Positions 1 to 9,043 of a stretch of 64,000 nucleotides of DNA are shown here, piece after piece. The stretch comes from JBBQYD01 sp942493075 (GTDB lineage: Bacteria; Verrucomicrobiota; Verrucomicrobiia; Limisphaerales; UBA8199): positions 2,356,001 to 2,420,000 of the forward strand of contig OW818681.1 of the NCBI GenBank assembly GCA_942493075.1. The letters run 5' to 3'. The position numbers and the translations under genes were made by a program. Positions within the stretch are counted from its first letter, which is position 1; every line of letters starts with the position of its first letter. The notes below the pieces were generated by a model, which saw nothing but the letters and a program-made list of their open reading frames with translations, searched no databases and was not told where the DNA came from.

Positions 1-32
1 AGAGGAAGAACTCACCCGGAGCAGGAGGTGTT

Positions 33-177
33 ACGACCCCTGACCGGGGTCGTATTCATATCGTTTCCTTCCCAGGGGTGGCGCTCGTTCCTCGCGCGAC
101 CCCTGGCTAAAAGCTGGCATTCCTCCGGGATGCACGGGGCGGCGCCCGTGTAGCGCGGTCGTCTCGACTGCGAGTAC
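33..177. repeat. Hairpin repeat debris (RAYT-style) at window start
   Basis: Two perfect hairpins stand in a row: ACGACCCC/GGGGTCGT (33-53, 5-nt loop) and CCAGGGGT/ACCCCTGG (72-106). Positions 143-177, read on the minus strand, resemble the short repeat found at 7168-7230 and 23318-23377 (shared blocks ACTCGCAG, CGAGACG and CGCTACAC). The whole resembles the multi-hairpin elements at 18956-23300 in style but not in sequence. The rest of 1-471 shows no convincing gene. Confidence 0.5.
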
Positions 178-471
178 GCGCACCGTCCCGGTGCGCTTTT
201 GTTCGGAATGGACCCAGGCAATAGGGGCGGTGTGAGGATGGACGAATACTCCAGTACCTGTCTTATACCCGCTATTCCCAAAGCTGTAGAGGACCACAGA
301 AGTCCAAGACGCAAGCGACCAAGCCGGCTTGGGTTCGGTTCTGTCTTCTCCGTTCCCCCTATCAGGCTCCTGCTGATCTGGATTCAGTTCACCATCGAAA
401 CCACGGTCGAGTCCCTCCATCTGCACGCAACTGCCGTTGCCGCCGAAGGCTAATCGTGTTACACCTCTCCT

Positions 472-2151
472 GTGCAATGCCAGCTCGCACTTCGTTCACG
501 AACTGACTTGACAGCCCCGGGCCGGCGCCTGGTGGTTGTTCTGTTTTCCCTGTTCCTGTGTGCTATGGGCGCACGTGCTGAACCGGGGACTAATTTCCTG
601 TCCTATGAAGCGCTCGTGGATAGGCTTTCCAATCTCGAACGTCTGGCTGAATTGCCTTCCCCGGGAGAAACCACCGCCCAATGGTCCAGCTATCACCGCA
701 AAAGCACGTTTGATGTAAAAACAAAGAAGTACGTCGCATGGGATCAGAACGAAGACGGGAGAGGTTTCATTCGAAGGGAAGGGGATAAGCGGGTGCTGGC
801 CGAGATGAAAGGTCCCGGCTGTATTTGGCGAATCTGGTCTGCGAAGCCGGGCCCTGGCAAAGTGGCCATCTACCTGGATGATCAACCCGAGCCGGTTGTC
901 GATATGCCCTTCACCAATTATTTTGATGGGCAGCACGCTCCGTTCACCCGGCCCGCTCTGGTGTACAACGTGGCCAGAGGGTGGAACAACTACACACCCA
1001 TCCCCTACCAGAAGTCGTGCAAGATCGTGGCTGAAAAGGATTGGGGGAAATACTACCACTTTGGCTATTCCACATTCCCAAAGGATACGGTTGTCCCGAC
1101 TTTTAAAACGGAGCTTCCGGAAAGTGCTGCGAAGGCTTTGGATGCCTTAAATGAGCGGCTCACGAACTGCGGTCCCTCCATCGCCCCCAGCAACTCGGTT
1201 GTAAAGAAGCTGCAACTGGCCACAGATACGAATTCAGCTTCCCTCAAGATAGACGGGCCAGCCGCGATAACAGGCATTCGGCTCAAGGTGGATGCTCCCC
1301 CAGGCTGGAACGAAACCAATGGCTTGCGTTCGCTTACCCTGGAGATCCATTGGGATGGGGAGGTTCATCCGGCCGTGTGGGCGCCTTTAGGCGACTTCTT
1401 TGGAACGGCGCCGGGAAAGAATCCCTATGAGTCTCTCCCCTTGGGCGTCACCAAGGACGGCTGGTTCTACAGCAACTGGTACATGCCGTTTGGCCAATCG
1501 GCAGAGATTATCATTGGCAACGAGGACGAAGCGCAGGTCACAGTAGAGGCAGAGGTCACGGTTGTGCCCCTGTCACGTCCTATAGAGAAACTAGGCCGCT
1601 TCCATGCCAAATGGCATCGAGACGAATTTTTGTCGAACGTTCCCGAACTCGATATTGACTGGCCATTCCTCCGCACCACAGGTACCGGACGATTCGTCGG
1701 TTTGATGCTGCATGTGTGGAATCCACGCGGACAATGGTGGGGGGAAGGGGACGAGAAGTTCTTCGTGGATGGGGAGAAGTTTCCGAGCACGTTCGGCACT
1801 GGTTCAGAGGATTACTTCGGATATGCCTGGTGTGATCCTTCTGTGTTCGAGCATGCGTTTCATAATCAAACCAGAAACGATGGCCAAAACCGCGGCCACA
1901 TCTCTGTCAATCGCTGGCACATCGCCGATAGCGTTCCGTTTCAGCGTTCATTTGATGGTGTGATCGAGAAGTATTTCGCCAATCAGCGGCCCACATTGTA
2001 TGCCGCTATGGCCTATTGGTATCTGAACGAGTCGGGTAAGGACGATTATCACCCGGTAGAAACCCAGGACCGGATTGGGTATTGGGTTGAGCCGGAGGAT
2101 CTGGCGGTTCCTGAGCCTTCAAAACCAGAACAAACGATAAAGAAAGAATGA
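472..2151 (+). CDS. Secreted GH172/DUF2961 family glycoside hydrolase
   Basis: The 559-residue product has an N-terminal signal peptide (hydrophobic run VVVLFSLFLCAMGARA, about residues 21-36) and then a DUF2961 fold. Diagnostic pieces are GPGCIWRIWSAKPGPG (about 117-132), an aspartate-rich strand before PFTNYFDG, and the C-terminal GTGSEDYFGYAW block (about 443-454). The family, now GH172, includes alpha-D-arabinofuranosidases and difructose-anhydride enzymes; the substrate here cannot be read from sequence. The start is uncertain: 472 is GTG, with TTG at 508 as an alternative, and no strong Shine-Dalgarno is visible. The stop overlaps the next gene by an ATGA, so the two are probably co-translated. 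Export points to periplasmic or surface glycan breakdown. Confidence 0.85.
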   Translation: MQCQLALRSRTDLTAPGRRLVVVLFSLFLCAMGARAEPGTNFLSYEALVDRLSNLERLAELPSPGETTAQWSSYHRKSTFDVKTKKYVAWDQNEDGRGFIRREGDKRVLAEMKGPGCIWRIWSAKPGPGKVAIYLDDQPEPVVDMPFTNYFDGQHAPFTRPALVYNVARGWNNYTPIPYQKSCKIVAEKDWGKYYHFGYSTFPKDTVVPTFKTELPESAAKALDALNERLTNCGPSIAPSNSVVKKLQLATDTNSASLKIDGPAAITGIRLKVDAPPGWNETNGLRSLTLEIHWDGEVHPAVWAPLGDFFGTAPGKNPYESLPLGVTKDGWFYSNWYMPFGQSAEIIIGNEDEAQVTVEAEVTVVPLSRPIEKLGRFHAKWHRDEFLSNVPELDIDWPFLRTTGTGRFVGLMLHVWNPRGQWWGEGDEKFFVDGEKFPSTFGTGSEDYFGYAWCDPSVFEHAFHNQTRNDGQNRGHISVNRWHIADSVPFQRSFDGVIEKYFANQRPTLYAAMAYWYLNESGKDDYHPVETQDRIGYWVEPEDLAVPEPSKPEQTIKKE

Positions 2152-3071
2152 GTCCGAACATGTTGACGAGGCGCGAGTTTCTGTGCCACACCGCTGTGAT
2201 GACAGGCGCGCTCGCGGCCGGCTTGAGCTGTGCCTCCGCCGCTGCCGTGAATCGTGTTCCAGACATCGTTGTCTTTAGCAAAATCTATCAGACTTTAAAG
2301 CTGAGCTATGCGGATTCTGCTTCGCTAACGGCAGAGACGGGTTTGCAGGGCGTGGACGCTACGGTGCGTCCAGGAGGGGAGGTGCTTCCCGAGAAAGTGA
2401 AGGAGGACCTGCCGCGTTATGTCGAAGAGTTGAAGAAGCGCGGGCTCAGCATGCCCATGATCACGACTGGCATCGTGAGTATTAACACGCCACACACCGA
2501 AACCATTCTGCGCACCGCCCGGTCGCTAGGTGTCAAGTATTACCGGCTCGGCGTCGTGCATCCGGACAGTGCTGTTCCGGCCCCTGAGCTGATCGAGAAA
2601 GTCCGAAAGGACTTCCAGGAATTGGCCAAACTCAATCGAGAGATTGGCATCACAGGCATGCTCCAGAACCATTCTCCGTCTGGCAAGTCCCGCTATCTGG
2701 GAGGTGACCTGGATGAGATGCGCACGCTCCTCTCTGGGTTGAAGCCCGGTGAGATGGGTGCTGCGTTCGATATCGGCCATGCCCTGGTCGTGCATGGGGA
2801 TCTGTGGCGGGTTAAATTTCAGTCGATCCAGGATCACCTCCAGGTGGCATATGCCAAGGACTGGAAGAAGGATGGCGCCTGGGTAGCCATGGGAGAAGGG
2901 GATCTGCTCAAAAGCGGTTACTTCCAGGAGCTCAAGCGCATGAAATACTCGGCACCCATTTCACTGCACATCGAGCATAACTGGGATCAGAAGGGAACTC
3001 TGCGCACCCGGGAACAACTGGCCAAGGTGCTCCGGGCTGACAGCAAGGTGCTTCGGAGTTGGTTCGCCTAG
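2148..3071 (+). CDS. Tat-exported sugar phosphate isomerase/epimerase-like TIM-barrel protein
   Basis: The 307-residue protein starts with a twin-arginine type signal (TRREFL followed by a hydrophobic Ala/Gly stretch, residues 5-33). The body is a xylose isomerase-like (AP endonuclease 2) TIM barrel: MLQNHSPSG, GAAFDIGHALVVHG and ISLHIEHNW supply the usual metal-ligand His, Asp and Glu positions. It overlaps the GH172 gene by ATGA, with AAGAAAGA just before; a second ATG at 2160 (MLTRREF) is an equally plausible start. Family members isomerise or epimerise sugars and inositols. An exported copy next to a secreted glycosidase suggests it acts on released sugars, but that is inference. Confidence 0.8.
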   Translation: MSPNMLTRREFLCHTAVMTGALAAGLSCASAAAVNRVPDIVVFSKIYQTLKLSYADSASLTAETGLQGVDATVRPGGEVLPEKVKEDLPRYVEELKKRGLSMPMITTGIVSINTPHTETILRTARSLGVKYYRLGVVHPDSAVPAPELIEKVRKDFQELAKLNREIGITGMLQNHSPSGKSRYLGGDLDEMRTLLSGLKPGEMGAAFDIGHALVVHGDLWRVKFQSIQDHLQVAYAKDWKKDGAWVAMGEGDLLKSGYFQELKRMKYSAPISLHIEHNWDQKGTLRTREQLAKVLRADSKVLRSWFA

Positions 3072-3088
3072 GCGAAAAGCCGATCCGT

Positions 3089-4480
3089 TCACTGGCCGGA
3101 ATAAAAGGCGTCCACCCTTGCGGCGACATCTTTGTAGCCAATGTCTATTTCATAGATGAGCTTGAACTGCTCGACGGCATCTTCTTTCTTGCCCATCAGG
3201 TCGAGCACCGATCCGAGTTGATAAACGAGTTCCTTTTTCTCCTCATCCATCACGGGCTTTTCCTTGAGCGCATTTTGAAAGGTCTTGGCAGATAGATCGA
3301 ACATGCGCCGTTTGGCAAAGCACTGCGCCAGGTAGCTCATGGATGCGACGCGCCTATGCGGGTTGGACTGGGACTTTTGAAATTCCTGGATGGCTTCGCT
3401 GTATTTGCCTGCCTGAAAATAGAGCTGGCCGAGCTCGAAGCGGAATTGGAGGTCCGTGGGAAAGCGTTCGACCCGCTTCTGGCTTTCGGCAAGCGCAAAG
3501 GCCTGCTTCTCGGATTGGAGACGGGCCACTTCTTCCTGATAATTGTTGCTGTTGGGATCGAGTTGCGCGATTTGCAGCTCGAGCTTTTTGAGCTGGGTAT
3601 CCGAAATGTTGCGAGCCAGGGTGGGATCGCTCACGCCGGTGGACTTCATTCGCTCGTAGTAAGCGAGCGCTCTATCATAGTCCTTTTGCTGGGAACAAAG
3701 CTCGGCTAGATCGCGGAGCAGTTTCAGATTGGACGGGTCAGTCTTCAATCGGGCCTCATATTGGCCGATCAGCCTCTCGGTGGTGTCCTCAGCTCTGACC
3801 TGCCGGTTTTCCTGTTCCAGGGTAACCGCCTCCGCTTCGTTCTTGAGAATATCCCGGTAGGACCCTGATCCGTCTGCCAGGGCTTCATAGCCCCCTTCGT
3901 CCATCGTCTTGCGCGCGGAAATATTCTTCAACGCCTGTGCCAGCTCGTTGTCCATGGGGTGCGAGCGATAGAGATCAGCCAGGATTCTCTCTCCCAGAAC
4001 CGAGTCTCCCTGGTCGGCGAGAGCGTTGGCAAACTGGACTGCTACGTCCTTGTCTTTCGGACACAACCTATAAAGCATCTCCAGGGACATTAGCGCCGTC
4101 CTGGGCATTTCCAGCATCGTTGCTGCTTCAGCGGCTATGCGATGGGCCTGGAGATTGTTGGGATCACTATTGAGCACCTGTTCCACGGTGTGCAAGGCCT
4201 CTGCTGCATCGCGCCGGAGCGCCATTTGAGCCTTGGCAACCATGGGTGAGGAGCTGGCAGTTCCGATGAACTTCTTAAAGAAACCGCGGCCTGCCCCCTC
4301 TTTGCCAGACTGAGCTGTTCGCAATTCCTTGCGGATCTCGTGAAAAGCCGGGTCCCGGTGCAGGACCTGCGTAAACAGATCGATGGCATAATCGAAGTTA
4401 TCGCGCAACAAAGCATCGTGACCGCGGTTGTAAAGACCTCTTAACTCCCGCGAAAGTTCGCCTAGACTCTTTTCAGCCAT
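3089..4480 (-). CDS. TPR repeat protein
   Basis: The 463-residue protein has no signal peptide and consists largely of tetratricopeptide repeats. Clear repeats include NRGHDALLRDNFDYAIDLF (about 18-36), a central set around LRDLAELCSQQKDYDRALAYYER, and C-terminal units RFELGQLYFQAGKYSEAIQEF and YQLGSVLDLMGKKEDAVEQF. TPR proteins are protein-protein scaffolds, and no enzymatic domain is visible. It is transcribed convergently with the preceding isomerase-like gene (17 bp between stops) and divergently from the next one. Verrucomicrobial TPR proteins of this kind often sit near type IV pilus or secretion genes, but none adjoin it here. Confidence 0.8.
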   Translation of the reverse strand: MAEKSLGELSRELRGLYNRGHDALLRDNFDYAIDLFTQVLHRDPAFHEIRKELRTAQSGKEGAGRGFFKKFIGTASSSPMVAKAQMALRRDAAEALHTVEQVLNSDPNNLQAHRIAAEAATMLEMPRTALMSLEMLYRLCPKDKDVAVQFANALADQGDSVLGERILADLYRSHPMDNELAQALKNISARKTMDEGGYEALADGSGSYRDILKNEAEAVTLEQENRQVRAEDTTERLIGQYEARLKTDPSNLKLLRDLAELCSQQKDYDRALAYYERMKSTGVSDPTLARNISDTQLKKLELQIAQLDPNSNNYQEEVARLQSEKQAFALAESQKRVERFPTDLQFRFELGQLYFQAGKYSEAIQEFQKSQSNPHRRVASMSYLAQCFAKRRMFDLSAKTFQNALKEKPVMDEEKKELVYQLGSVLDLMGKKEDAVEQFKLIYEIDIGYKDVAARVDAFYSGQ

Positions 4481-4687
4481 GCCGGGAGTATAACCACTCT
4501 GGCCATTCGCATTCCAACATAAAAGTCATCCTGCAAATGTATGTGGGTGCGGTGTCAGGCGTCCTCACCGGCGTCAATTCCAACCTAAATCAGCAGTACC
4601 GGAAATCGCGCTTGATTGTTTGTAACTTACTCGATAAAGCTCTGAAAGTCCGAACAGCAAAACAATCCGTTAACCTCAAATAAGAAT

Positions 4688-5719
4688 ATGGCCGAAACCT
4701 GTTTTCATTCCAGCATCGAGGGCGCACAGCACGGCGCCAAATCTCTTGCCCAGTTCTGCGAGTATGCAAAGAAGTCCGGCGCTGCCGGGGCTCAGCCATC
4801 GAATTTCATGCTCCAGACCGACAAGGGGCTTAAAAGTGCCAAGGAAATCAAGGCTACCTTTGCCAAGGCCAAGCTCAGCCTGGATGGCGTTTCCGCTCAT
4901 TGCCCGTTCTGGGTGCATACCACCGCCTGGACAGGCAGCCCTTCCATTCGGCCATTCATCCCCGGTGATGTCGCCAAGAAATCACCTGAACAAATCGAGC
5001 AATGGGCTGAGGACTACATCCTTCGGCTGTTGGATCTCTGCGCGGAATTGAAGATCAAGATCGTGCCCATGTTCTGGGGCGTGGCTTTCGGATGGGAACT
5101 GGCCACCGGCTATCCCTGGGGCTTCTGGAAGGGCGGCGATTTCGATCTCCTCAAGGAAGGTCAGGAACGGTTTGTGAAGAAGACCGCGAAGATCCGTGCC
5201 CACGCCAACAAGCTTGGCATTTATCTCGGACACGAAATCCATCCTGGCACTGGTGCCATGTGCGCCGATGATTTCAACATGCTGGTCGATATTTGTGACG
5301 GCGACAAATGCCTGGGCGTCAACGCCGATCCGTCCCATTGCTGGGAAGGGGAATCCTGGGAAACCCGTTTCCTCAAGACTGGTTCCCGCATTTACGCGTG
5401 CCATGTGAAGAATTACACCATCCGCTCCGGCATTCCTCTGCGGATGATGGACGGCAATTGGCAGAAGCGCGCCATGCAGTTCGTGGACATCCCGTCCGGC
5501 GATTTGAACATGACTCGCTACATTGAATTGCTCATCCATGTGGGCTATCCGCAGCGCTATCGCCAGATCATGGGCACCAAGACCGCTCCGCTGGTGGTTG
5601 AGGCCGAGAGCGCCTACCGCGATCTGGATGCGACCAGCGCGAATGCCATCCAGTACGTCCGAGACAATCTCTGTTTCCCCATGGCCGCCGGTTCGTTTGA
5701 AGACGGCATGGGCGCTTAA
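4688..5719 (+). CDS. Cytoplasmic sugar phosphate isomerase/epimerase (TIM barrel)
   Basis: The 343-residue protein belongs to the xylose isomerase-like TIM-barrel superfamily. Metal-site segments are visible: IYLGHEIHPGTGAMC (about 177-191), LGVNADPSHCWEG (about 211-223), CHVKNY and VVEAES near the C-terminus. No signal peptide is present, unlike the exported relative at 2148. The family covers sugar and inositol isomerases, epimerases and related lyases; the substrate is not predictable here. A strong terminator follows directly, so it is probably a single-gene transcript. Confidence 0.8.
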   Translation: MAETCFHSSIEGAQHGAKSLAQFCEYAKKSGAAGAQPSNFMLQTDKGLKSAKEIKATFAKAKLSLDGVSAHCPFWVHTTAWTGSPSIRPFIPGDVAKKSPEQIEQWAEDYILRLLDLCAELKIKIVPMFWGVAFGWELATGYPWGFWKGGDFDLLKEGQERFVKKTAKIRAHANKLGIYLGHEIHPGTGAMCADDFNMLVDICDGDKCLGVNADPSHCWEGESWETRFLKTGSRIYACHVKNYTIRSGIPLRMMDGNWQKRAMQFVDIPSGDLNMTRYIELLIHVGYPQRYRQIMGTKTAPLVVEAESAYRDLDATSANAIQYVRDNLCFPMAAGSFEDGMGA

Positions 5720-5742
5720 TCTGTTTAGTTCCTCCTCCGCGA

Positions 5743-5785
5743 TTCAGGGGCGGCCTTTTCGAAGGCCGCCCCTGAAAAGTTTTAG
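5743..5785 (+). terminator. Intrinsic terminator with UUCG tetraloop
   Basis: A perfect 15-bp stem (arms 5743-5757 and 5762-5776) closes on a TTCG tetraloop and is followed by a short T-containing tail. It lies 24 bp after the isomerase-like stop and between convergent genes, so it could serve both strands. Confidence 0.8.
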
Positions 5786-5831
5786 CACAGATGGCCGAAG
5801 ATGATGACAGGGAGACATCGCAACCCGCCCT

Positions 5832-6821
5832 TTAATAGTAGGTGATTACCACGTTACCGGCAGAAGTGGTAATTCTCTTCATCTTAAGGGTCTCGTCCGC
5901 CCAAAGACGATAGAACTTCATGCTGCTCTGCTGGGGCACGGTAACGGTCCGAGTCTCGAGATTGACGGATTGTCCGGAAGCCTGCGCGTACGGACCGGTG
6001 ACCACTGATGCCGAATGCAACACGACGCTTGTTGGGGAGCTCGGAGCAGTGACGGCATTGGCTTCCAGAGTAACCGCCGCCTGAGCCAGTAATCTGCCGG
6101 TGAGGGATGCGCCCGTATTCAGGGTGATTGTTTTCGCGGCCAGTATCACTCCCTCTAAATGCGAGGTCGTTCCCAGGGCAACACCGACGCCGCCGGCAAC
6201 CTGCCAAAATATGTTCTTGGCCTGCGCGCCGCCGCTCAGGTTAACGCGGGTGGAACTGGCAACCGTAAGATTGCCGGAGATCTGGAAAATCCAAACGTCA
6301 TTTGGACCACCCGAAAGCGTGACATCTGATAGTATGCTAACGCCGGTACCCCACTTGTAGAGTCCGGGCGCGAGGGTCATCCCGCCAATGCTGCCGCTTC
6401 CCAGTTCAGTATGATCCGGCAACGTTCGGCCTGCGGCATCTACATACGCCGTTGCCATGTCACCGACAGCCGTGGTCAGGTTAATCGCAGTAGGTGACGC
6501 ATAATCCGGCGCGAAGACCTTTCCAGTTACTTGGGTCGATCTGGAGAATTGCGTTGTTGAATCGAGAATCAGTGAAAAGCCGGTTATTGCCGTCGAGTCA
6601 ATGGGACTCACCCCGATATTTCCTGTGACGTCCGAAGGTGGAACGGTGCTTATCCCGGTTTTGGCGAGGATCACATAGTTCCCAGCGGTTCCAAGATTTA
6701 CCGGTGCCAGCGCGGCGAGGGCAGCGTGTGAAAGCACCATCGCGAACGCAACACCAGCGATGAGCCGCGTCCAGTGTGAAACCATCTCCGAAATTATTGA
6801 TTTACTGTTGTTTGTTGTCAT
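5832..6821 (-). CDS. Secreted ice-binding (DUF3494) family protein
   Basis: The 329-residue protein begins with a signal peptide (LIAGVAFAMVLSHAALA, about 16-32). Residues about 38-260 match the DUF3494 ice-binding fold: LGTAGNYVILAKTGIS, SDVTGNIGVSP, LGSGSIGGMTLAPGLYKW, DVWIFQISGNLTV, KNIFWQVAGGVGVALGTTSHLEG and LTGRLLAQAAVTLEANAV. This is a right-handed beta-solenoid used by cold-adapted microbes to bind ice or inhibit recrystallisation; many soil copies have unknown ligands. A C-terminal extension of about 60 residues is not part of the fold and may be a small beta domain or sorting signal. Long intergenic DNA lies upstream. Confidence 0.88.
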   Translation of the reverse strand: MTTNNSKSIISEMVSHWTRLIAGVAFAMVLSHAALAALAPVNLGTAGNYVILAKTGISTVPPSDVTGNIGVSPIDSTAITGFSLILDSTTQFSRSTQVTGKVFAPDYASPTAINLTTAVGDMATAYVDAAGRTLPDHTELGSGSIGGMTLAPGLYKWGTGVSILSDVTLSGGPNDVWIFQISGNLTVASSTRVNLSGGAQAKNIFWQVAGGVGVALGTTSHLEGVILAAKTITLNTGASLTGRLLAQAAVTLEANAVTAPSSPTSVVLHSASVVTGPYAQASGQSVNLETRTVTVPQQSSMKFYRLWADETLKMKRITTSAGNVVITYY

Positions 6822-7167
6822 TATTAAAAAGTTAAGAATGTCTTATAACTCTGCCTGTGGAAGCCGACCTTCCTGAAATTCGTGGCATTGGCCGCGACAT
6901 GCTGACCGCCGATGTCGCGAGAGGCGAACCTTCCAGACAAAGCTAGTGCCTAAGACGTATTGGGTTGATTGATATGAACTCGAATTCCAGCGTCCCTCCA
7001 ATGATGTGACGCTGCATGCGGGCAGTGAGAACGAGAACACATTTGGTTTCCCGCTGTTTACCCACCTAACTCATAGAATGGCAGAATGGGGAACCGATGT
7101 CGAAACAATACTCCAGAAATAAAAAAACAGGGTGGAGCAACGGGCTGCGCGGGATGAAATTGGAAAC

Positions 7168-7230
7168 GGGAGGGCGACGGGACGCCGCCCGAACTCGCAG
7201 GCGAGGACGCCTGACGCTACACCGGAGGGA
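7168..7230 (+). repeat. Short dispersed repeat, copy 1
   Basis: The block contains GACGCCGCCCG, then ACTCGCAGGCGA, then ACGCCTGACGCTACACCGG. Nearly the same series occurs at 23318-23377, and a degraded inverted copy at 143-177. All are intergenic, so it is a non-coding dispersed element with internal complementarity (CTCGCAGGCGAG). Confidence 0.65.
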
Positions 7231-7260
7231 GCCACAGCGGCATGAGTCAACAGGCTAAGT

Positions 7261-7286
7261 TTGACAGGTGAATCTTGAAGTATAAT
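7261..7286 (+). promoter_or_regulatory. Possible promoter for propionate cluster
   Basis: Perfect TTGACA (7261-7266) and TATAAT (7281-7286) hexamers are present, but the spacer is only 14 nt, which is short for sigma-70; a shifted GTTTGA hexamer would give 16. If used, it leaves a leader of about 225 nt before the 5S gene. Confidence 0.3.
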
Positions 7287-7517
7287 GGTGACAGGAGGGA
7301 GGGGCAAGATTTTGAGTGACGCCAGCGGTTTTTGTTCTAAAAATGCCTCAATACCAAGTATTTGCGCATGAGGATTTCCGCTGTTTTTGAATAAACTTTT
7401 ACATTATTTAAGTTGTCTTTGCAGCCCTGATTGTGTTAGTTGAAGTGAAGTCGCAACGACGACAGGGAAGTAAAATGACCCCCTGATAAGAAGCAGCAAA
7501 ACGGTCAATTACGCTTT

Positions 7518-9020
7518 ATGATGAAGCCAGTTCTCTTTAATAACACGGTACTGCGTGACGGCCATCAATCGATGGCGGCTACACGCATGACGACGGCCCA
7601 AATGCTTCCAGTCGCCCCCATTCTGGATAACATGGGCTTTAACGGCTTGGAAACCTGGGGTGGTGCCACGATTGATTCCTGCCTCCGCTACCTCAATGAA
7701 AACCCTTTTGACCGGCTTCGCACGCTCAAAAAGGCTGCCCCCAAGACCCCGCAGTTGATGCTGTTGCGCGGACAAAACATCGTCCAATACGCCAGCTTCC
7801 CCGATGATGTTGTGGAAGCGTTCGTCCGTTGTATGTGCCAGAACGGCATAGACATCATTCGTATCTTCGACGCGCTTAACGACGTTCGGAATCTGCGCAC
7901 TGCCATCAGCGCGGTCAAAGCCAACGGGAAACATGCGCGCGGCGAGTTGTGCTACACCACCAGCCCGGTTCATACCGTTGAGAATTTCGTGAAGCTCGGT
8001 GTGGAACTGGAGAAAATGGGCTGCCATTCGCTGGGCATCAAAGACATGTCCGGCATCATCCAGCCGCAGATCGCCTACAACATGGTCAAGGAGCTGAAGG
8101 CCAAGGTGGGCATCCCGATCACGCTTCATACCCACGACACCGCTGGGTTAGGTGCGGCCAGCTATCTGGCAGCCATCGAAGCCGGGGTTGATTGCGTCGA
8201 GGTTTCCATTGTTCCGTTTGCGAACGGCACTTCCCAGCCTGACACCCAGCGCATGCTCGCGCTGCTTGAAGGCCACCCGCGTTGTCCGAAGTTCGATACC
8301 GCAAAGCTGGCTGAGTTGCGCAACTATTTCGAAGGCGTTTACAAGGAGCTTTCCGCCTTCACCAGTCCCGCGAATGAACGCGTGGACAGCGATATCCTCA
8401 TTTACCAGGTGCCTGGTGGGATGCTCTCCAACTTCCGGAATCAGCTTAAAGAGCAGGGGATGTCCGATCAGTTTGATGCCGTCCTCAAGGAAATCCCCAT
8501 TGTGCGCGAGGCGCTGGGCTGGATTCCGCTGGTCACCCCGACCTCTCAGATTGTCGGTACGCAGGCCATGATGAATGTGAAGTTCGGCCGGTGGAAGATG
8601 ATTTGCCAGCCAGCTCAGGACATTGCCCTCGGCAAATATGGCCGCACTCCGGCTCCTATCGACGCGGCAGTGCTGGAGCAGGTCGAGAAGCAGACCGGCA
8701 AGAAAGCCGTCACCGAGCGTCCCGCTGATCTCCTTAAGCCGGGCATGGAAGGTTACCGCGCCCAATGCCGTGAGAAGGGCTTGCCGGATAATGACGAGAC
8801 AGCGGTGCTGTTCGCCATGTTCCCGCAACAGGTCGAGGCCTTATACAAGCCGAAGGCCGCAGGCGCACCGGCGCCCGCCGCAGCCCCTGCGAAGACTTCG
8901 GCTCCCGCTGCCACCGCAGCCCCGGCCTCCGCCGCCCCTGCCAGCAAAGGCAGTGGGAAACAGGTGTATGTCACCGTGAACGGCAAACGGCATGAGGTAA
9001 CAGTCGAAGCTTTGGATTAA
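7518..9020 (+). CDS. Transcarboxylase 5S subunit (pyruvate/oxaloacetate carboxyltransferase)
   Basis: The 500-residue protein has the HMGL-like TIM barrel of the 5S/OadA/PycB family. The metal site is visible: RDGHQS with Asp14, and HTHD with His204 and His206; GIKDMSG carries the lysine (Lys175) that is carbamylated in this family. The conserved carboxylase domain follows (about 290-445). After an Ala/Pro-rich linker (about 448-480) the chain ends in QVYVTVNGKRHEVTVEALD, which resembles only the first strands of a biotinyl domain; no MKM biotin site exists. The biotin carrier is a separate gene at 16912. It transfers CO2 between carboxybiotin and pyruvate/oxaloacetate. It could also be called oxaloacetate decarboxylase alpha, but no membrane beta subunit is nearby. 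No clear ribosome site; ATG at 7518 or 7521. Confidence 0.85.
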   Translation: MMKPVLFNNTVLRDGHQSMAATRMTTAQMLPVAPILDNMGFNGLETWGGATIDSCLRYLNENPFDRLRTLKKAAPKTPQLMLLRGQNIVQYASFPDDVVEAFVRCMCQNGIDIIRIFDALNDVRNLRTAISAVKANGKHARGELCYTTSPVHTVENFVKLGVELEKMGCHSLGIKDMSGIIQPQIAYNMVKELKAKVGIPITLHTHDTAGLGAASYLAAIEAGVDCVEVSIVPFANGTSQPDTQRMLALLEGHPRCPKFDTAKLAELRNYFEGVYKELSAFTSPANERVDSDILIYQVPGGMLSNFRNQLKEQGMSDQFDAVLKEIPIVREALGWIPLVTPTSQIVGTQAMMNVKFGRWKMICQPAQDIALGKYGRTPAPIDAAVLEQVEKQTGKKAVTERPADLLKPGMEGYRAQCREKGLPDNDETAVLFAMFPQQVEALYKPKAAGAPAPAAAPAKTSAPAATAAPASAAPASKGSGKQVYVTVNGKRHEVTVEALD

Positions 9021-9043
9021 TTGAACCCGATTCAACCCAGATT

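Larger units (their letters stand above)
6822..7517. other. Intergenic region between divergent genes
   Basis: About 700 bp without a convincing gene. It holds the presumed promoter of the ice-binding gene (minus strand), a short repeat at 7168-7230, a possible plus-strand promoter at 7261-7286, and an AT-rich leader up to the propionate cluster. A three-codon open frame (ATG at 7475, preceded by AGGGA) lies in that leader; I attach no function to it. Confidence 0.6.

Noticed and set aside
31..477. A 148-codon minus-strand frame at the window start
   Set aside because: It reads through hairpin repeats and has no domain or signal.
7475..7486. Three-codon frame in the propionate leader as an attenuator peptide
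   Set aside because: It is too short and has no regulatory codons or terminator/antiterminator pair; probably chance.
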